This document shows positions 1 to 8,486 of a stretch of 64,000 nt of DNA, piece after piece. The stretch comes from Streptomyces cinerochromogenes. Its GTDB lineage: Bacteria; Actinomycetota; Actinomycetes; Streptomycetales; Streptomycetaceae. The DNA lies in the NCBI RefSeq assembly GCF_014648635.1, contig NZ_BMRM01000015.1, positions 175,882 through 239,881 on the forward strand, in the 5' to 3' direction. The position numbers and the translations under genes are program-made. The notes beneath the pieces were generated by a model. That model ran no database searches. It was not told the origin of the DNA and worked only from the letters and a program-made list of their open reading frames with translations. Every line of letters begins with the position of its first letter. Positions within the stretch are counted from its first letter, which is position 1.

Positions 1-118
1 GGTCGGCGTCGACGGCTTCAACCGCGTGTGGACCTCGCCCAACACCCTGCCCACCAAGGCGGAGATCGCCAAACCGGCGGACTGGGTCGCGCGGGTGCAC
101 CGCAAGACCGAGTCGTGA
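1..118 (+). CDS. C-terminal fragment of a zinc-dependent metalloprotease-like protein (DUF2342 type)
   Basis: Only the last 38 codons are in the window, reading in the frame that begins at base 2 and ending in TGA at 116-118. The visible tail contains FNRVWTSPNTLPT followed by a PADWVARV segment. This resembles the C-terminus of the actinobacterial DUF2342 (zincin_2, coenzyme F420-associated) family, whose genes usually precede tilS in Streptomyces. The zinc-binding motif would lie upstream of the window, so catalytic competence cannot be judged. The assignment rests on the short tail plus synteny. Confidence 0.6.
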   Translation, partial: VGVDGFNRVWTSPNTLPTKAEIAKPADWVARVHRKTES

Positions 119-309
119 ACGGCCCGGGGAGGTCGTGAAAGGAATCCGGCCGACGGCAGGCGAACGCCCCTCCAATCACCCGTCCGAGGGACCGTGAGCC
201 ATGCGTAGGCGTGCGATGCTCGGGGAACGGCCCGCTTCTGTCACCATCGACACACTCTGAGTGACCGTCTCGGGCTCACCCCCCGAAAACTTCATGAAGG
301 GAACCGGAC

Positions 310-1365
310 ATGGGTCCCCATCCTGCGGTCGCGGCGATACGCCTGGCGGTCCGCCGCGTCCTCCACGACATCCTCAACGACCAGACCTCCCGCGTGCGCC
401 CGGGCCCGCAGCTCGTCGGCGCGCACCCGGACCGGACGCCCGAGCGGCCCCCCTCCCCGCTCGTCCTCGTCGCGTGCTCCGGTGGCGCCGACTCCATGGC
501 CCTCGCCTCCGCCCTCGCCTTCGAGGCCCCCAAACTCGGCATCCGGGCCGGCGGGATCACCGTCGACCACGGCCTCCAGCCCGGCTCCGACCTCCGCGCC
601 GACGAGGTCGCCCTGCGACTGCGCGGGCTCGGGCTCGACCCGGTCGAGTCCGTCGCCGTCACCGTCGGCCGTGAGGGAGGCCCCGAGGCCGCCGCCCGCG
701 ACGCCCGCTACGCCGCCCTGGACGCCGCGGCCGAACGCCACGGCGCCGCCGCGATCCTGCTCGGTCACACCCGCGACGACCAGGCCGAAACCGTCCTGCT
801 GGGGCTCGCCCGCGGCTCCGGCATCCGCTCCCTGTCCGGCATGGCCGCGGTCTCGGGGGCCGACGGCCGTTACCGGCGGCCCTTCCTGCAGCTCGACCGG
901 CAGACCGCCCGCAAGGCCTGCATGGTCCAGTCGCTGCCCGTCTGGGACGACCCGCACAACGCCGACCCCGCCTACACCCGCTCCCGCCTCCGGCACGAGG
1001 GCCTGCCCGCCCTGGAGAAGGCCCTCGGCAAGGGAGTCGTGGAGGCACTCGCCCGCACCGCCCAGCTCTCCCGCGACGACGCCGACGCCCTCGACGCCTG
1101 GGCCCGCCAGGCCGAGGCCTCGGTGCGGGACGCCGCCGGCCTGCTGGAGTGCGCCAAGCTGTACGCCCTCCCGCCCGCCGTCCGCCGCCGGATCCTGCGC
1201 CGCGCCGCCATCGAGGCCGGTGCTCCGGCCGGCGCGCTGTTCGCCCGCCACATCGAGGAGATCGACCGTCTGATCACCGGCTGGCGCGGCCAGGGAGCCA
1301 TCAATCTGCCGGGCCGGGTCGTCGCCCAGCGGCAGGGTGGCAGACTGGTGATTCGGCAAGGCTGA
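310..1365 (+). CDS. tilS: tRNA(Ile)-lysidine synthetase TilS
   Basis: This cytoplasmic N-type ATP pyrophosphatase converts C34 of the CAU-anticodon tRNA-Ile to lysidine, so that the tRNA reads AUA and is charged with isoleucine. The PP-loop SGGADS is at residues 56-61 (preceded by LVLVAC). The GHTRDDQAETVLL and RSRLRHEGLPAL segments that follow are typical of the family. At 351 aa it is close to other actinobacterial TilS proteins, which lack the long C-terminal domains of the E. coli enzyme. It lies 113 bp upstream of hpt on the same strand, the usual tilS-hpt-ftsH order. The ATG at 310 was chosen because it gives the conserved N-terminal helix (AAIRLAVRRVL). Confidence 0.95.
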   Translation: MGPHPAVAAIRLAVRRVLHDILNDQTSRVRPGPQLVGAHPDRTPERPPSPLVLVACSGGADSMALASALAFEAPKLGIRAGGITVDHGLQPGSDLRADEVALRLRGLGLDPVESVAVTVGREGGPEAAARDARYAALDAAAERHGAAAILLGHTRDDQAETVLLGLARGSGIRSLSGMAAVSGADGRYRRPFLQLDRQTARKACMVQSLPVWDDPHNADPAYTRSRLRHEGLPALEKALGKGVVEALARTAQLSRDDADALDAWARQAEASVRDAAGLLECAKLYALPPAVRRRILRRAAIEAGAPAGALFARHIEEIDRLITGWRGQGAINLPGRVVAQRQGGRLVIRQG

Positions 1366-1478
1366 ATCCCGACCCTCCCCGGAGCGACGCTCCCGGCGGG
1401 CCGGGCGGCCGGAGGCCGTGCGTGCGGCCGGAGCCGGTGGCCGCGCTCGCGGCCGTAAGTGCGGGACGACCGAAAGTG

Positions 1479-2039
1479 ATGCGGGTGGACGCGAAAGACA
1501 TGGGTGCCGACCTCCAGCAGGTGCTCATCACCAAGGAAGAGATCGACGCGAAGCTGGCCGAGCTGGCCGCGAAGATCGACGCGGAGTACGCGGGCAAGGA
1601 CCTGCTGATCGTCGGTGTGCTCAAGGGTGCGGTGATGGTCATGGCGGACCTCGCCCGGGCGCTGTCCACCCCCGTCACCATGGACTGGATGGCCGTGTCC
1701 TCCTACGGCGCGGGCACCCAGTCCTCCGGGGTCGTCCGCATCCTCAAGGACCTCGACACCGACATCAAGGGCCGGCACGTCCTGATCGTCGAGGACATCA
1801 TCGACTCCGGTCTGACCCTGTCCTGGCTGATCAACAACCTCGGTTCGCGCGAGCCCGCCTCCCTGAAGGTGTGCACGCTGCTGCGCAAGCCGGACGCCGC
1901 CAAGGTCGCCATCGACGTCGAGTGGGTCGGCTTCGACATCCCGAACGAGTTCGTCGTCGGCTACGGCCTCGACTACGCCGAGAAGTACCGCAACCTGCCG
2001 TTCGTCGGTACGCTCGCGCCTCACGTCTACGGCGGCTGA
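1479..2039 (+). CDS. hpt: hypoxanthine phosphoribosyltransferase
   Basis: This is the purine salvage enzyme that joins hypoxanthine (and guanine) to PRPP to give IMP or GMP. The 186-aa product has the type I phosphoribosyltransferase PRPP loop VEDIIDSG (residues 104-111, with the acidic ED pair) and the LLIVGVLKGA beta-strand/loop near residues 42-51. The C-terminal GYGLDYAEKYRNLPFVG is typical of bacterial Hpt. An open frame extends far upstream, but conserved sequence starts at MRVDAKDMGADLQ. A GTG lies directly before the chosen ATG (1476) and an ATG at 1500 is also possible. It sits between tilS and ftsH, as in many Gram-positive genomes. Confidence 0.93.
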   Translation: MRVDAKDMGADLQQVLITKEEIDAKLAELAAKIDAEYAGKDLLIVGVLKGAVMVMADLARALSTPVTMDWMAVSSYGAGTQSSGVVRILKDLDTDIKGRHVLIVEDIIDSGLTLSWLINNLGSREPASLKVCTLLRKPDAAKVAIDVEWVGFDIPNEFVVGYGLDYAEKYRNLPFVGTLAPHVYGG

Positions 2040-2234
2040 GCCACTCGGCGCAAGCGCGCCGGGATGATCGGGAACCCCAGCGGCTCCCGGGCCGTTGGAG
2101 CATGCAGAGACGGGATCCCCAGCCGCCGAAACGACTCCGTGCGGCTTCGGGCAACAATGCTGGGGTACCGTCAGAAGAACTGTCTTATCAAACTCACTAT
2201 GGCAGGAGGGACGGGGCGGCACCGCTCCGTATGG

Positions 2235-4274
2235 ATGGACGTGAAGCGATACTTCCGTGGGCCGGTCATGTGGATCGTGCTGGCCGTCCTTGCCGTGGTC
2301 GTGTTGATGCAGGTCGTCGGCTCGTCCGGCGGCTACAAGACGGTGGACACCGGCCAGGTCGTGGCGGCGATCAACGACAACAAGGTCGAGTCGGCCAAGC
2401 TCACCACCGGTGACGAGCAGAGCATCAAGGTCACGCTCAAGGACGGCTACAAGGTCGAGGGCAGCTCCAAGATCCAGGCGAGCTACATCGGCGACCAGGG
2501 CGTGCAGCTGGCCGGGACGCTGCAGACCAAGTACCAGGAAAAGCAGATCACGGACGGCTACACGGTCTCGCCGTCCAAGCAGAACCCGTTCGTCGGCGTC
2601 CTGCTCTCCCTGCTGCCCTTCGTCCTGATCGTGGTCGTCTTCCTGTTCCTGATGAACCAGATGCAGGGCGGCGGCTCCCGGGTCATGAACTTCGGCAAGT
2701 CCAAGGCGAAGCTCATCACCAAGGACACCCCGAAGACCACCTTCTCCGACGTCGCCGGCTGTGACGAGGCGGTCGAGGAACTCCAGGAGATCAAGGAGTT
2801 CCTGCAGGAGCCGGCCAAGTTCCAGGCCGTCGGCGCCAAGATCCCCAAGGGCGTGCTCCTCTACGGCCGCCCGGGTACCGGCAAGACCCTGCTCGCGCGC
2901 GCCGTCGCCGGCGAGGCGGGCGTCCCGTTCTACTCGATCTCCGGCTCGGACTTCGTGGAGATGTTCGTCGGTGTCGGTGCCTCCCGGGTCCGTGACCTGT
3001 TCGAGCAGGCCAAGGCGAACGCTCCGGCGATCGTCTTCGTCGACGAGATCGACGCGGTCGGCCGCCACCGCGGCGCCGGCCTCGGCGGCGGTCACGACGA
3101 GCGCGAGCAGACCCTGAACCAGCTGCTGGTCGAGATGGACGGCTTCGACGTCAAGGGCGGCGTCATCCTGATCGCCGCCACGAACCGCCCGGACATCCTC
3201 GACCCGGCGCTGCTGCGCCCCGGCCGCTTCGACCGGCAGATCGCGGTCGACCCGCCGGACCTTCAGGGCCGCATGGAGATCCTCAAGGTCCACCAGAAGG
3301 GCAAGCCGGTCGCGCCCGACGTCGACCTGTCCGCCGTCGCGCGCCGCACCCCGGGCATGACCGGTGCCGACCTCGCCAACGTGCTGAACGAGGCCGCCCT
3401 GCTCACCGCCCGCGGTGACCAGAAGCTGATCGACAACAAGGCGCTGGACGAGGCGATCGACCGTGTGGTCGCGGGCCCGCAGAAGCGGACCCGGATCATG
3501 TCGGACAAGGAGAAGAAGATCACCGCGTACCACGAGGGCGGTCACGCCCTGGTCGCGGCGGCCTCGCCCAACTCCGACCCGGTCCACAAGATCACGATCC
3601 TGTCCCGCGGCCGCGCCCTCGGCTACACGATGGTCCTGCCGGACGAGGACAAGTACTCGACCACCCGCAACGAGATGCTCGACCAGCTCGCCTACATGCT
3701 GGGCGGCCGGGCGGCCGAGGAACTGGTCTTCCACGACCCGACCACGGGCGCCGCGAACGACATCGAGAAGGCCACCAACCTGGCCCGCGCGATGGTCACC
3801 CAGTACGGCATGACCGAGCGTCTCGGCGCGATCAAGTTCGGCGGCGACAACAGCGAGCCCTTCCTCGGCCGTGAGATGGCTCACCAGCGCGACTACTCCG
3901 AGGAGGTCGCCGCGCTGGTGGACGAGGAGGTCAAGAAGCTGATCGAGACGGCGCACAACGAGGCCTGGGAGATCCTGGTCGAGAACCGCGACGTGCTCGA
4001 CAACCTCGTCCTGCAGCTGCTGGAGAAGGAGACGCTGGGCAAGGAGGAGATCGCCGAGATCTTCGCCCCGATCGTCAAGCGCCCGCCGCGGCCCGCCTGG
4101 ACCGGCTCCTCCCGCCGCACCCCGTCCACCCGCCCGCCGGTGCTCTCCCCGAAGGAGCTGGCACTGACCAACGGTGCGAACGGCGCGACGGCGGCGATCA
4201 GCACGGTCAAGTCGACGGCGGCGGAGTCCGCCCCGGTGACGGAGCAGACCCCGGAGGACCGCCCGGAGAGCTGA
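2235..4274 (+). CDS. ftsH: ATP-dependent zinc metalloprotease FtsH
   Basis: This membrane-anchored AAA+ protease forms a hexamer that degrades membrane and regulatory proteins. Order of parts in the 679-aa product: first membrane helix at about residues 9-28; extracytoplasmic region; second helix at about 121-141 (VGVLLSLLPFVLIVVVFLF); AAA domain with Walker A GRPGTGKT (211-218) and Walker B VDEID around D270-E271; and an M41 protease domain with HEGGH (433-437). The Walker A has Arg at position 212 where Pro is usual. The C-terminus is Pro/Thr/Ser-rich and low in complexity. The frame is open 57 codons further upstream, but MDVKRYFRGPVMW is the conserved Streptomyces N-terminus. No clear ribosome-binding site lies just before that ATG; an AGGAGG at about 2204 would better suit a start nearer 2215-2220, where none is obvious. 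Confidence 0.95.
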   Translation: MDVKRYFRGPVMWIVLAVLAVVVLMQVVGSSGGYKTVDTGQVVAAINDNKVESAKLTTGDEQSIKVTLKDGYKVEGSSKIQASYIGDQGVQLAGTLQTKYQEKQITDGYTVSPSKQNPFVGVLLSLLPFVLIVVVFLFLMNQMQGGGSRVMNFGKSKAKLITKDTPKTTFSDVAGCDEAVEELQEIKEFLQEPAKFQAVGAKIPKGVLLYGRPGTGKTLLARAVAGEAGVPFYSISGSDFVEMFVGVGASRVRDLFEQAKANAPAIVFVDEIDAVGRHRGAGLGGGHDEREQTLNQLLVEMDGFDVKGGVILIAATNRPDILDPALLRPGRFDRQIAVDPPDLQGRMEILKVHQKGKPVAPDVDLSAVARRTPGMTGADLANVLNEAALLTARGDQKLIDNKALDEAIDRVVAGPQKRTRIMSDKEKKITAYHEGGHALVAAASPNSDPVHKITILSRGRALGYTMVLPDEDKYSTTRNEMLDQLAYMLGGRAAEELVFHDPTTGAANDIEKATNLARAMVTQYGMTERLGAIKFGGDNSEPFLGREMAHQRDYSEEVAALVDEEVKKLIETAHNEAWEILVENRDVLDNLVLQLLEKETLGKEEIAEIFAPIVKRPPRPAWTGSSRRTPSTRPPVLSPKELALTNGANGATAAISTVKSTAAESAPVTEQTPEDRPES

Positions 4275-4425
4275 CCGGCCGCCCGCGAGCAGTCCGGTTC
4301 CGGCCAGCAGGGCCGGAATGAATGCCGTGCCCCTCAGGTTCTAGCCTGGAGGGCGCGGCATTTCGCATGTCCGCAGACGGAACGCGAGGAAGACGCGCGT
4401 GCATGGCACAGGAACGAGGGACCAG

Positions 4426-5031
4426 ATGACCGACCCGGTGACGCTGGACGGCGAGGGCCGCATCGGCGAGTTCGACGAGAAGCGCGCCGAGAACGCCGTG
4501 CGTGAGCTGCTGATCGCCGTCGGTGAGGACCCGGATCGCGAGGGGCTGCGGGAGACCCCGGCCCGGGTCGCGCGGGCCTACAAGGAGATCTTCGCCGGCC
4601 TGTGGCAGAAGCCGGAGGACGTCCTGACGACGACCTTCGACCTGGGGCACGACGAGATGGTCCTCGTGAAGGACATCGAGGTGTACTCGACGTGTGAGCA
4701 CCACCTGGTGCCGTTCCGGGGCGTGGCCCACGTCGGCTACATCCCGTCCGAGACCGGCAAGATCACCGGCCTGTCCAAGCTGGCCCGCCTGGTGGACGTC
4801 TACGCCCGCCGGCCGCAGGTGCAGGAACGGATGACCACGCAGATCGCGGACTCCCTGATGCAGATCCTGGAGCCGCGCGGTGTCATCGTCGTGGTCGAGT
4901 GCGAGCACATGTGCATGTCCATGCGCGGCATCCGCAAGCCGGGCGCGAAGACCATAACCTCGGCCGTGCGCGGTCAGCTGCGGGACGCGGCGACGCGGAA
5001 CGAGGCGATGAGCCTCATCATGGCGCGCTGA
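4426..5031 (+). CDS. folE: GTP cyclohydrolase I FolE
   Basis: This enzyme converts GTP to 7,8-dihydroneopterin triphosphate, the first step of tetrahydrofolate synthesis, in the cytoplasm. The 201-aa product carries the FolE zinc site: CEHHLVPF (C90, H92, H93) and the later ECEHMCMSMRG segment (C163). The zinc ligands are therefore intact and this is the type I, zinc-dependent enzyme. A GAGGGA ribosome-binding site precedes the ATG at 4426; an in-frame upstream ATG at 4399 would add nine non-conserved residues. It is transcribed toward the oppositely oriented folate cluster (folP-folB-folK), so the pathway is split between two convergent units. Confidence 0.95.
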   Translation: MTDPVTLDGEGRIGEFDEKRAENAVRELLIAVGEDPDREGLRETPARVARAYKEIFAGLWQKPEDVLTTTFDLGHDEMVLVKDIEVYSTCEHHLVPFRGVAHVGYIPSETGKITGLSKLARLVDVYARRPQVQERMTTQIADSLMQILEPRGVIVVVECEHMCMSMRGIRKPGAKTITSAVRGQLRDAATRNEAMSLIMAR

Positions 5032-5083
5032 CGGCCCTGACGGCGCCGCACACGCTTCGCGCGCTGTCGGGCGGGGTCGGTGG

Positions 5084-5572
5084 TCAGGCCACCGGCTCTG
5101 CTCCCGGGTGGTTCTGGTCGTCGTCCTCCGGGAGCTTGCAGACCCGCTCCAGGAACATGGCGGCAGCTATCACACCGATGCCGGCCAGCACCGAGAAGCC
5201 GGCGTAGATCGCCTGGTCGCGGCGGGCCGGGATGTCCAGCTGCTCCAGCAGGAAGACGCCCGTGCCGCCGTACATCCCGGCGACGAGGGCGGCCACCAGG
5301 GCGCTGGCCTGACCGAAGACGACCGCCCGGGCGGCCATCAGCGGGTCGACGCCCTTGGCGCCGGGCCGGCGCTCGCGCTGGGCCTTCAGACGGGCGCGCA
5401 GCGAGAGCGCCGTGGAGAGCAGGACCACCCCGATCAGCGCGAGGACGATGGGGGCGGCCACGGGGACGCTGGGGAGGGTCCCGATCGAGTTCCAGAGGCG
5501 GGCGCCCGCCCAGGACAGGATGCCGGCCACGACGAACACGCCGGCCAGCACCCTGATGCGCAGCTCTCTCAC
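5084..5572 (-). CDS. DUF3180 membrane protein of the folate cluster
   Basis: The 162-aa integral membrane protein has about four hydrophobic helices: roughly residues 8-26, 38-57, 83-104 and 121-140. A basic cytoplasmic loop (RARLKAQRERRPGAKG) follows helix 2. The family (DUF3180) is widespread in actinobacteria and is usually found immediately downstream of folK, as here, but no biochemical function is established. The GTG start at 5572 is supported by AAGGGA five bases upstream. It is the last gene of the minus-strand folate unit, 104 bp after folK. A role in transport of pterins or pABA would be guesswork. Confidence 0.8.
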   Translation of the reverse strand: MRELRIRVLAGVFVVAGILSWAGARLWNSIGTLPSVPVAAPIVLALIGVVLLSTALSLRARLKAQRERRPGAKGVDPLMAARAVVFGQASALVAALVAGMYGGTGVFLLEQLDIPARRDQAIYAGFSVLAGIGVIAAAMFLERVCKLPEDDDQNHPGAEPVA

Positions 5573-5676
5573 GGTGTCCCTTCAGTTCCCCCGGACCGTC
5601 CCGGACGGTGGTCGTCTTGGTCGTGGCCGTCTCGACGTGCTGACCGTCTCGACGTGACCCGTCTCGACCTTAACGA

Positions 5677-6288
5677 CTACTCGGGCAGCCGGAGTTCCAG
5701 GTCCGCGCGCGGCGCCACACCCTCACGGGTGACGGAGGCCAGCAGATCGGCCACCGTGCCGCGGCCGGGGAGCTGCGCGCCGGGGTCCACGTCGTGCCAG
5801 GGCGCGAGCACGAAGGCGCGCTCGTGGGCGCGCGGGTGGGGCAGGGTGAGCTGGGGGTCGTCGGAGGTGACGTCGGCGTACGCGACGATGTCGACGTCCA
5901 GCGTGCGCGGGCCCCAGCGCTCGTCCCGGACCCGGTGGAAGGCCTCCTCGACGGCGTGCGCCCGCTCCAGCAGGGAGGAGGGGGGCAGGGTGGTCTTGAG
6001 GACCACGACCGCGTTGAAGTACGACGGCTGGCTGCCGGGCTCGACGCCCCACGGCTCGGTCTCGTACACCGGGGAGACGGCCTTCACGCGGACGCCCGGG
6101 GTGTCCTCCAGGGCGTCGACGGCACCCTGGAGGGTCTCCAGGCGGTTGCCGAGGTTGGAGCCGATGGAGATCACGGCCCATTTGGGGTTGCTCAGCGTCG
6201 TGTCGGCGGCGTCCACCTTCTCGACGACCGAGGCGGGCACCGGCTGGACGGTCGGGTCGCTGTGACCCTGGCGGAAAGGTCGGGTCAT
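5677..6288 (-). CDS. folK: 2-amino-4-hydroxy-6-hydroxymethyldihydropteridine pyrophosphokinase FolK
   Basis: HPPK transfers pyrophosphate from ATP to 6-hydroxymethyl-7,8-dihydropterin, making the substrate for FolP. The product is 203 aa. The catalytic core starts at AVISIGSNLGNR (about residues 38-49) and contains the HPPK signature RDERWGPRTLDVDIVAY, with the two Asp residues that bind magnesium. A non-conserved leader of about 35 residues precedes the core, so the true start may be further in, but the ATG at 6288 overlaps the folB stop by ATGA, favouring coupled translation from this codon. It lies after folB in the folP-to-DUF3180 transcription unit. Confidence 0.94.
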   Translation of the reverse strand: MTRPFRQGHSDPTVQPVPASVVEKVDAADTTLSNPKWAVISIGSNLGNRLETLQGAVDALEDTPGVRVKAVSPVYETEPWGVEPGSQPSYFNAVVVLKTTLPPSSLLERAHAVEEAFHRVRDERWGPRTLDVDIVAYADVTSDDPQLTLPHPRAHERAFVLAPWHDVDPGAQLPGRGTVADLLASVTREGVAPRADLELRLPE

Positions 6289-6644
6289 ACTCGGCTCCGG
6301 GTGATGGTGACGGTCACGTCGTCGAAGGGGACGGTGATCGGCGCGTCCGGCTTGTGGACGCAGACCTCGACCTCCTGCACCCCTTCGTGCTTCAGGCAGG
6401 TCCGGGCGATCCGCTCGGCGAGGGTCTCGATCAGGTCCACCGGCTCGCCCTCGACCACGGCCACGACCTCCTCGGCCACGATGCCGTAGTGCACGGTCTT
6501 CGCCAGGTCGTCGTCGGCCGCGGCCGGCCGGGTGTCCAGGCCGAGGACGAGGTCCACGATGAACGTCTGGCCCTCCTCGCGCTCCTTGGGGAACACACCG
6601 TGGTGCCCGCGGGCCTTGAGGCCGCGCAGCGCGACACGATCCAC
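6285..6644 (-). CDS. folB: dihydroneopterin aldolase FolB
   Basis: FolB cleaves 7,8-dihydroneopterin to 6-hydroxymethyl-7,8-dihydropterin and glycolaldehyde. The 119-aa product begins VDRVALRGLKARGHHGVFPKE, the standard DHNA N-terminus; it also has the DLIETLAERIA helix and the HKPDAPI segment. The length is that of the one-domain family. The GTG start at 6644 is preceded by AGGAG at nine bases. The TGA overlaps the folK ATG by four bases. A 227-bp gap separates it from the upstream NTF2-like gene, so an internal promoter is possible. Confidence 0.94.
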   Translation of the reverse strand: MDRVALRGLKARGHHGVFPKEREEGQTFIVDLVLGLDTRPAAADDDLAKTVHYGIVAEEVVAVVEGEPVDLIETLAERIARTCLKHEGVQEVEVCVHKPDAPITVPFDDVTVTITRSRV

Positions 6645-6871
6645 GCGAATCACTCCTGCAATCGTCGGGAAGGACCGGCCGGTACCGCGTGCGGGCGGCA
6701 CGCCGGTCTCAGACGAATCTACCTGCGGGCACCGACCAAGCCGGGCCGCGGGGGCGCGGGCACCGGCCGCCGCCCGGAGGGTTCACCGCGTGTTTCCCCC
6801 GGGGAACCCGGCCCCGTCATGGACTGGTAGCCCCTCCTACCCCGCGGTAGGTGATTCGAACCACTCCCGGC

Positions 6872-7408
6872 TCAGGTGAGGGGACCGCCGTCCGGATCCA
6901 CGCCGTTCACATGCTCGTCGTCGTCGCCGTCGTCGTCGGTCTCGGCCAGCACCGGGGAGGCGTGGTGCGACCAGAGCTTCCAGCCGGAGGGGGTGCGCCG
7001 GAACACGTTCGTGGCGACGACGAGCTGGCCGACCAGCGGCCCCAGCTCCGCGCCCTCCTCGGGGGCGGGGCCGCCGCTGAGGATGTTCTCCGTGCAGTTC
7101 ACGAGCGCGGTGTCGCCGGTCACGGAGACGTGCACATCGGTCAGGAAGAACTGGATGTAGTCGGTGTTGGCCATGATCAGGGCGTACGACCTGAGCACCT
7201 CGCCACGGCCGGTGAGCACCGGCCAGCCGGGGTGGACGCAGGAGATCACGCCGCTGTCCGCGGGGTCGTGGTAGGTCTCGTCCACGCCCAGGTCGGCGGG
7301 GGTCAGCCAGAGGGAGGAGACCTCCTCGAAGTCGCCGCGTTCGAGCGCCTCGTAGAAGGCGGTGTTGGCGGCCTCCACCTGCTCGACGTCGGTGTGGGGG
7401 GCGCTCAC
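6872..7408 (-). CDS. NTF2/SnoaL-like protein between folP and folB
   Basis: The 178-aa product has the cone-shaped NTF2-like pattern: an N-terminal helix (VEQVEAANTAFYEALERGDFEEVSSL), the HPGWPVLTGRGEVLRSY segment, and strands ending in GWKLWSHHASPV. The C-terminus is an acidic tail rich in Asp (ETDDDGDDDEH). The GTG start at 7408 overlaps the folP stop (GTGA), indicating translational coupling. NTF2-like folds serve as small-ligand enzymes or binding modules, and nothing in the sequence fixes a substrate. Its constant place inside the folate operon suggests, by inference only, a pterin-related role. Confidence 0.82.
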   Translation of the reverse strand: MSAPHTDVEQVEAANTAFYEALERGDFEEVSSLWLTPADLGVDETYHDPADSGVISCVHPGWPVLTGRGEVLRSYALIMANTDYIQFFLTDVHVSVTGDTALVNCTENILSGGPAPEEGAELGPLVGQLVVATNVFRRTPSGWKLWSHHASPVLAETDDDGDDDEHVNGVDPDGGPLT

Positions 7409-8349
7409 CGGTCTCCGTCCGCTCCGCGCACGCCCTCGGCGTCCGGCGTCGTCCCCGTCGTACGCGCTCGCACCGCGCGAGCCCCCTCCTCGCGCGCCTC
7501 CTCCACGGCCCGTGCCACCCGGACCGCGTCCGCCGTGGCGCGTACCTCGTGCACGCGCACCGCCCACGCGCCGGCGTGCGCCGCGAGGGCGGAGACGGCG
7601 GCCGTGGCCGCGTCGCGCTCCCGGGCGGGCGGGGGAGCGCCCCCGGGGCCGGCGAGGACCCGGCCGAGGAACCGTTTGCGCGAGGCGGCGACCAGCAGGG
7701 GATGGCCGAGGGCGTGCAGGCGGTCGAGGTGGGCGAGGAGCGCGAGATCGTGTTCGGCCTCCTTGGAGAAGCCGAGGCCCGGGTCGACGACGATCCGCTC
7801 CGGGGCGATACCGCCGGCCAGTACGGCCTCCACGCGCGCGTGCAGCTCGTCCACGACCTCCCCGACGACGTCCTCGTACACGCCCTTCACGTTGCCGCCC
7901 TGGAGGAAGCCGCGCCAGTGCATCACGACGAACGGGGCGTCCGCCGCGGCGACCACCGGGATCATCGCGGGGTCGGCGAGGCCGCCGCTGACGTCGTTGA
8001 CGAGGGCGGCACCGGAGGCGAGGGCCTGTTCGGCGACGGAGGCGCGCATGGTGTCGACGGAGACGACGACTCCCTCGGAGGCGAGGCCGCGCACCACGGG
8101 GATGACCCGTCGCAGTTCCTCCGCCTCGTCCACGCGCGTGGCGCCGGGCCGGGTGGACTCGCCGCCGACGTCGACCAGGTCCGCGCCCTCGGCGACGAGA
8201 TCCAGGCCGTGTTTGACGGCGACGGTCGTGTCGAACCAGCGGCCGCCGTCGGAGAAGGAGTCCGGGGTCACGTTCACGACCCCCATGACCGCGCACCGGT
8301 CCCATGCCGGAAGGCCGGCGACTCGGCCGCGCCCGCTGAGGTTGTTCAT
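7405..8349 (-). CDS. folP: dihydropteroate synthase FolP
   Basis: FolP condenses 6-hydroxymethyldihydropterin pyrophosphate with p-aminobenzoate; it is the sulfonamide target. The 314-aa TIM-barrel product has VMGVVNVTPDSFSDGG near the N-terminus, the GADLVDVGGESTRPGA loop, the SVDTM strand and the DPGLGFSKEAEHD segment. The C-terminus is a charged extension (REEGARAVRARTTG). It is the first gene of the minus-strand folate unit and overlaps the NTF2-like gene. A -10-like box (TACGCT on the minus strand, 8356-8361) lies six bases before the ATG and there is no ribosome-binding site, so a leaderless transcript is likely. Confidence 0.94.
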   Translation of the reverse strand: MNNLSGRGRVAGLPAWDRCAVMGVVNVTPDSFSDGGRWFDTTVAVKHGLDLVAEGADLVDVGGESTRPGATRVDEAEELRRVIPVVRGLASEGVVVSVDTMRASVAEQALASGAALVNDVSGGLADPAMIPVVAAADAPFVVMHWRGFLQGGNVKGVYEDVVGEVVDELHARVEAVLAGGIAPERIVVDPGLGFSKEAEHDLALLAHLDRLHALGHPLLVAASRKRFLGRVLAGPGGAPPPARERDAATAAVSALAAHAGAWAVRVHEVRATADAVRVARAVEEAREEGARAVRARTTGTTPDAEGVRGADGDR

Positions 8350-8355
8350 ACGTTC

Positions 8356-8361
8356 AGCGTA
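8356..8361 (-). promoter_or_regulatory. -10-like box for leaderless folP
   Basis: TACGCT on the minus strand lies six bases upstream of the folP ATG, the spacing expected if transcription starts at the start codon. No -35 hexamer is obvious. See the finding on repeated boxes of this kind. Confidence 0.4.
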
Positions 8362-8390
8362 GGCCCAGGAGGGTCCCCGGAACGCGCCGC

Positions 8391-8443
8391 GGCCCGGGCG
8401 GAAGCCCCCGGTGCTGGAGGGGGAGGGGGCTTCCGCCCGGGCC
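8391..8443 (-). terminator. strong hairpin after the lysyltransferase-like gene
   Basis: A perfect 19-bp inverted repeat (arms 8391-8409 and 8425-8443, loop of 15) lies between the stop of the 8487-10325 gene and the folP start. There is no U-tract, which is usual for Streptomyces terminators. It would insulate folP from read-through. Confidence 0.75.
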
Positions 8444-8486
8444 GGTCCTCGGGCCGTACCGCTCGGTGCGGGACGGCTCGTCCCGC

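Noticed and set aside
972..3956. A 994-codon open frame on the minus strand across hpt and ftsH
   Set aside because: It is antisense to two certain genes, has no recognisable domain, and is Asp/Val/Leu/Gly-rich as expected of GC-biased antisense frames.
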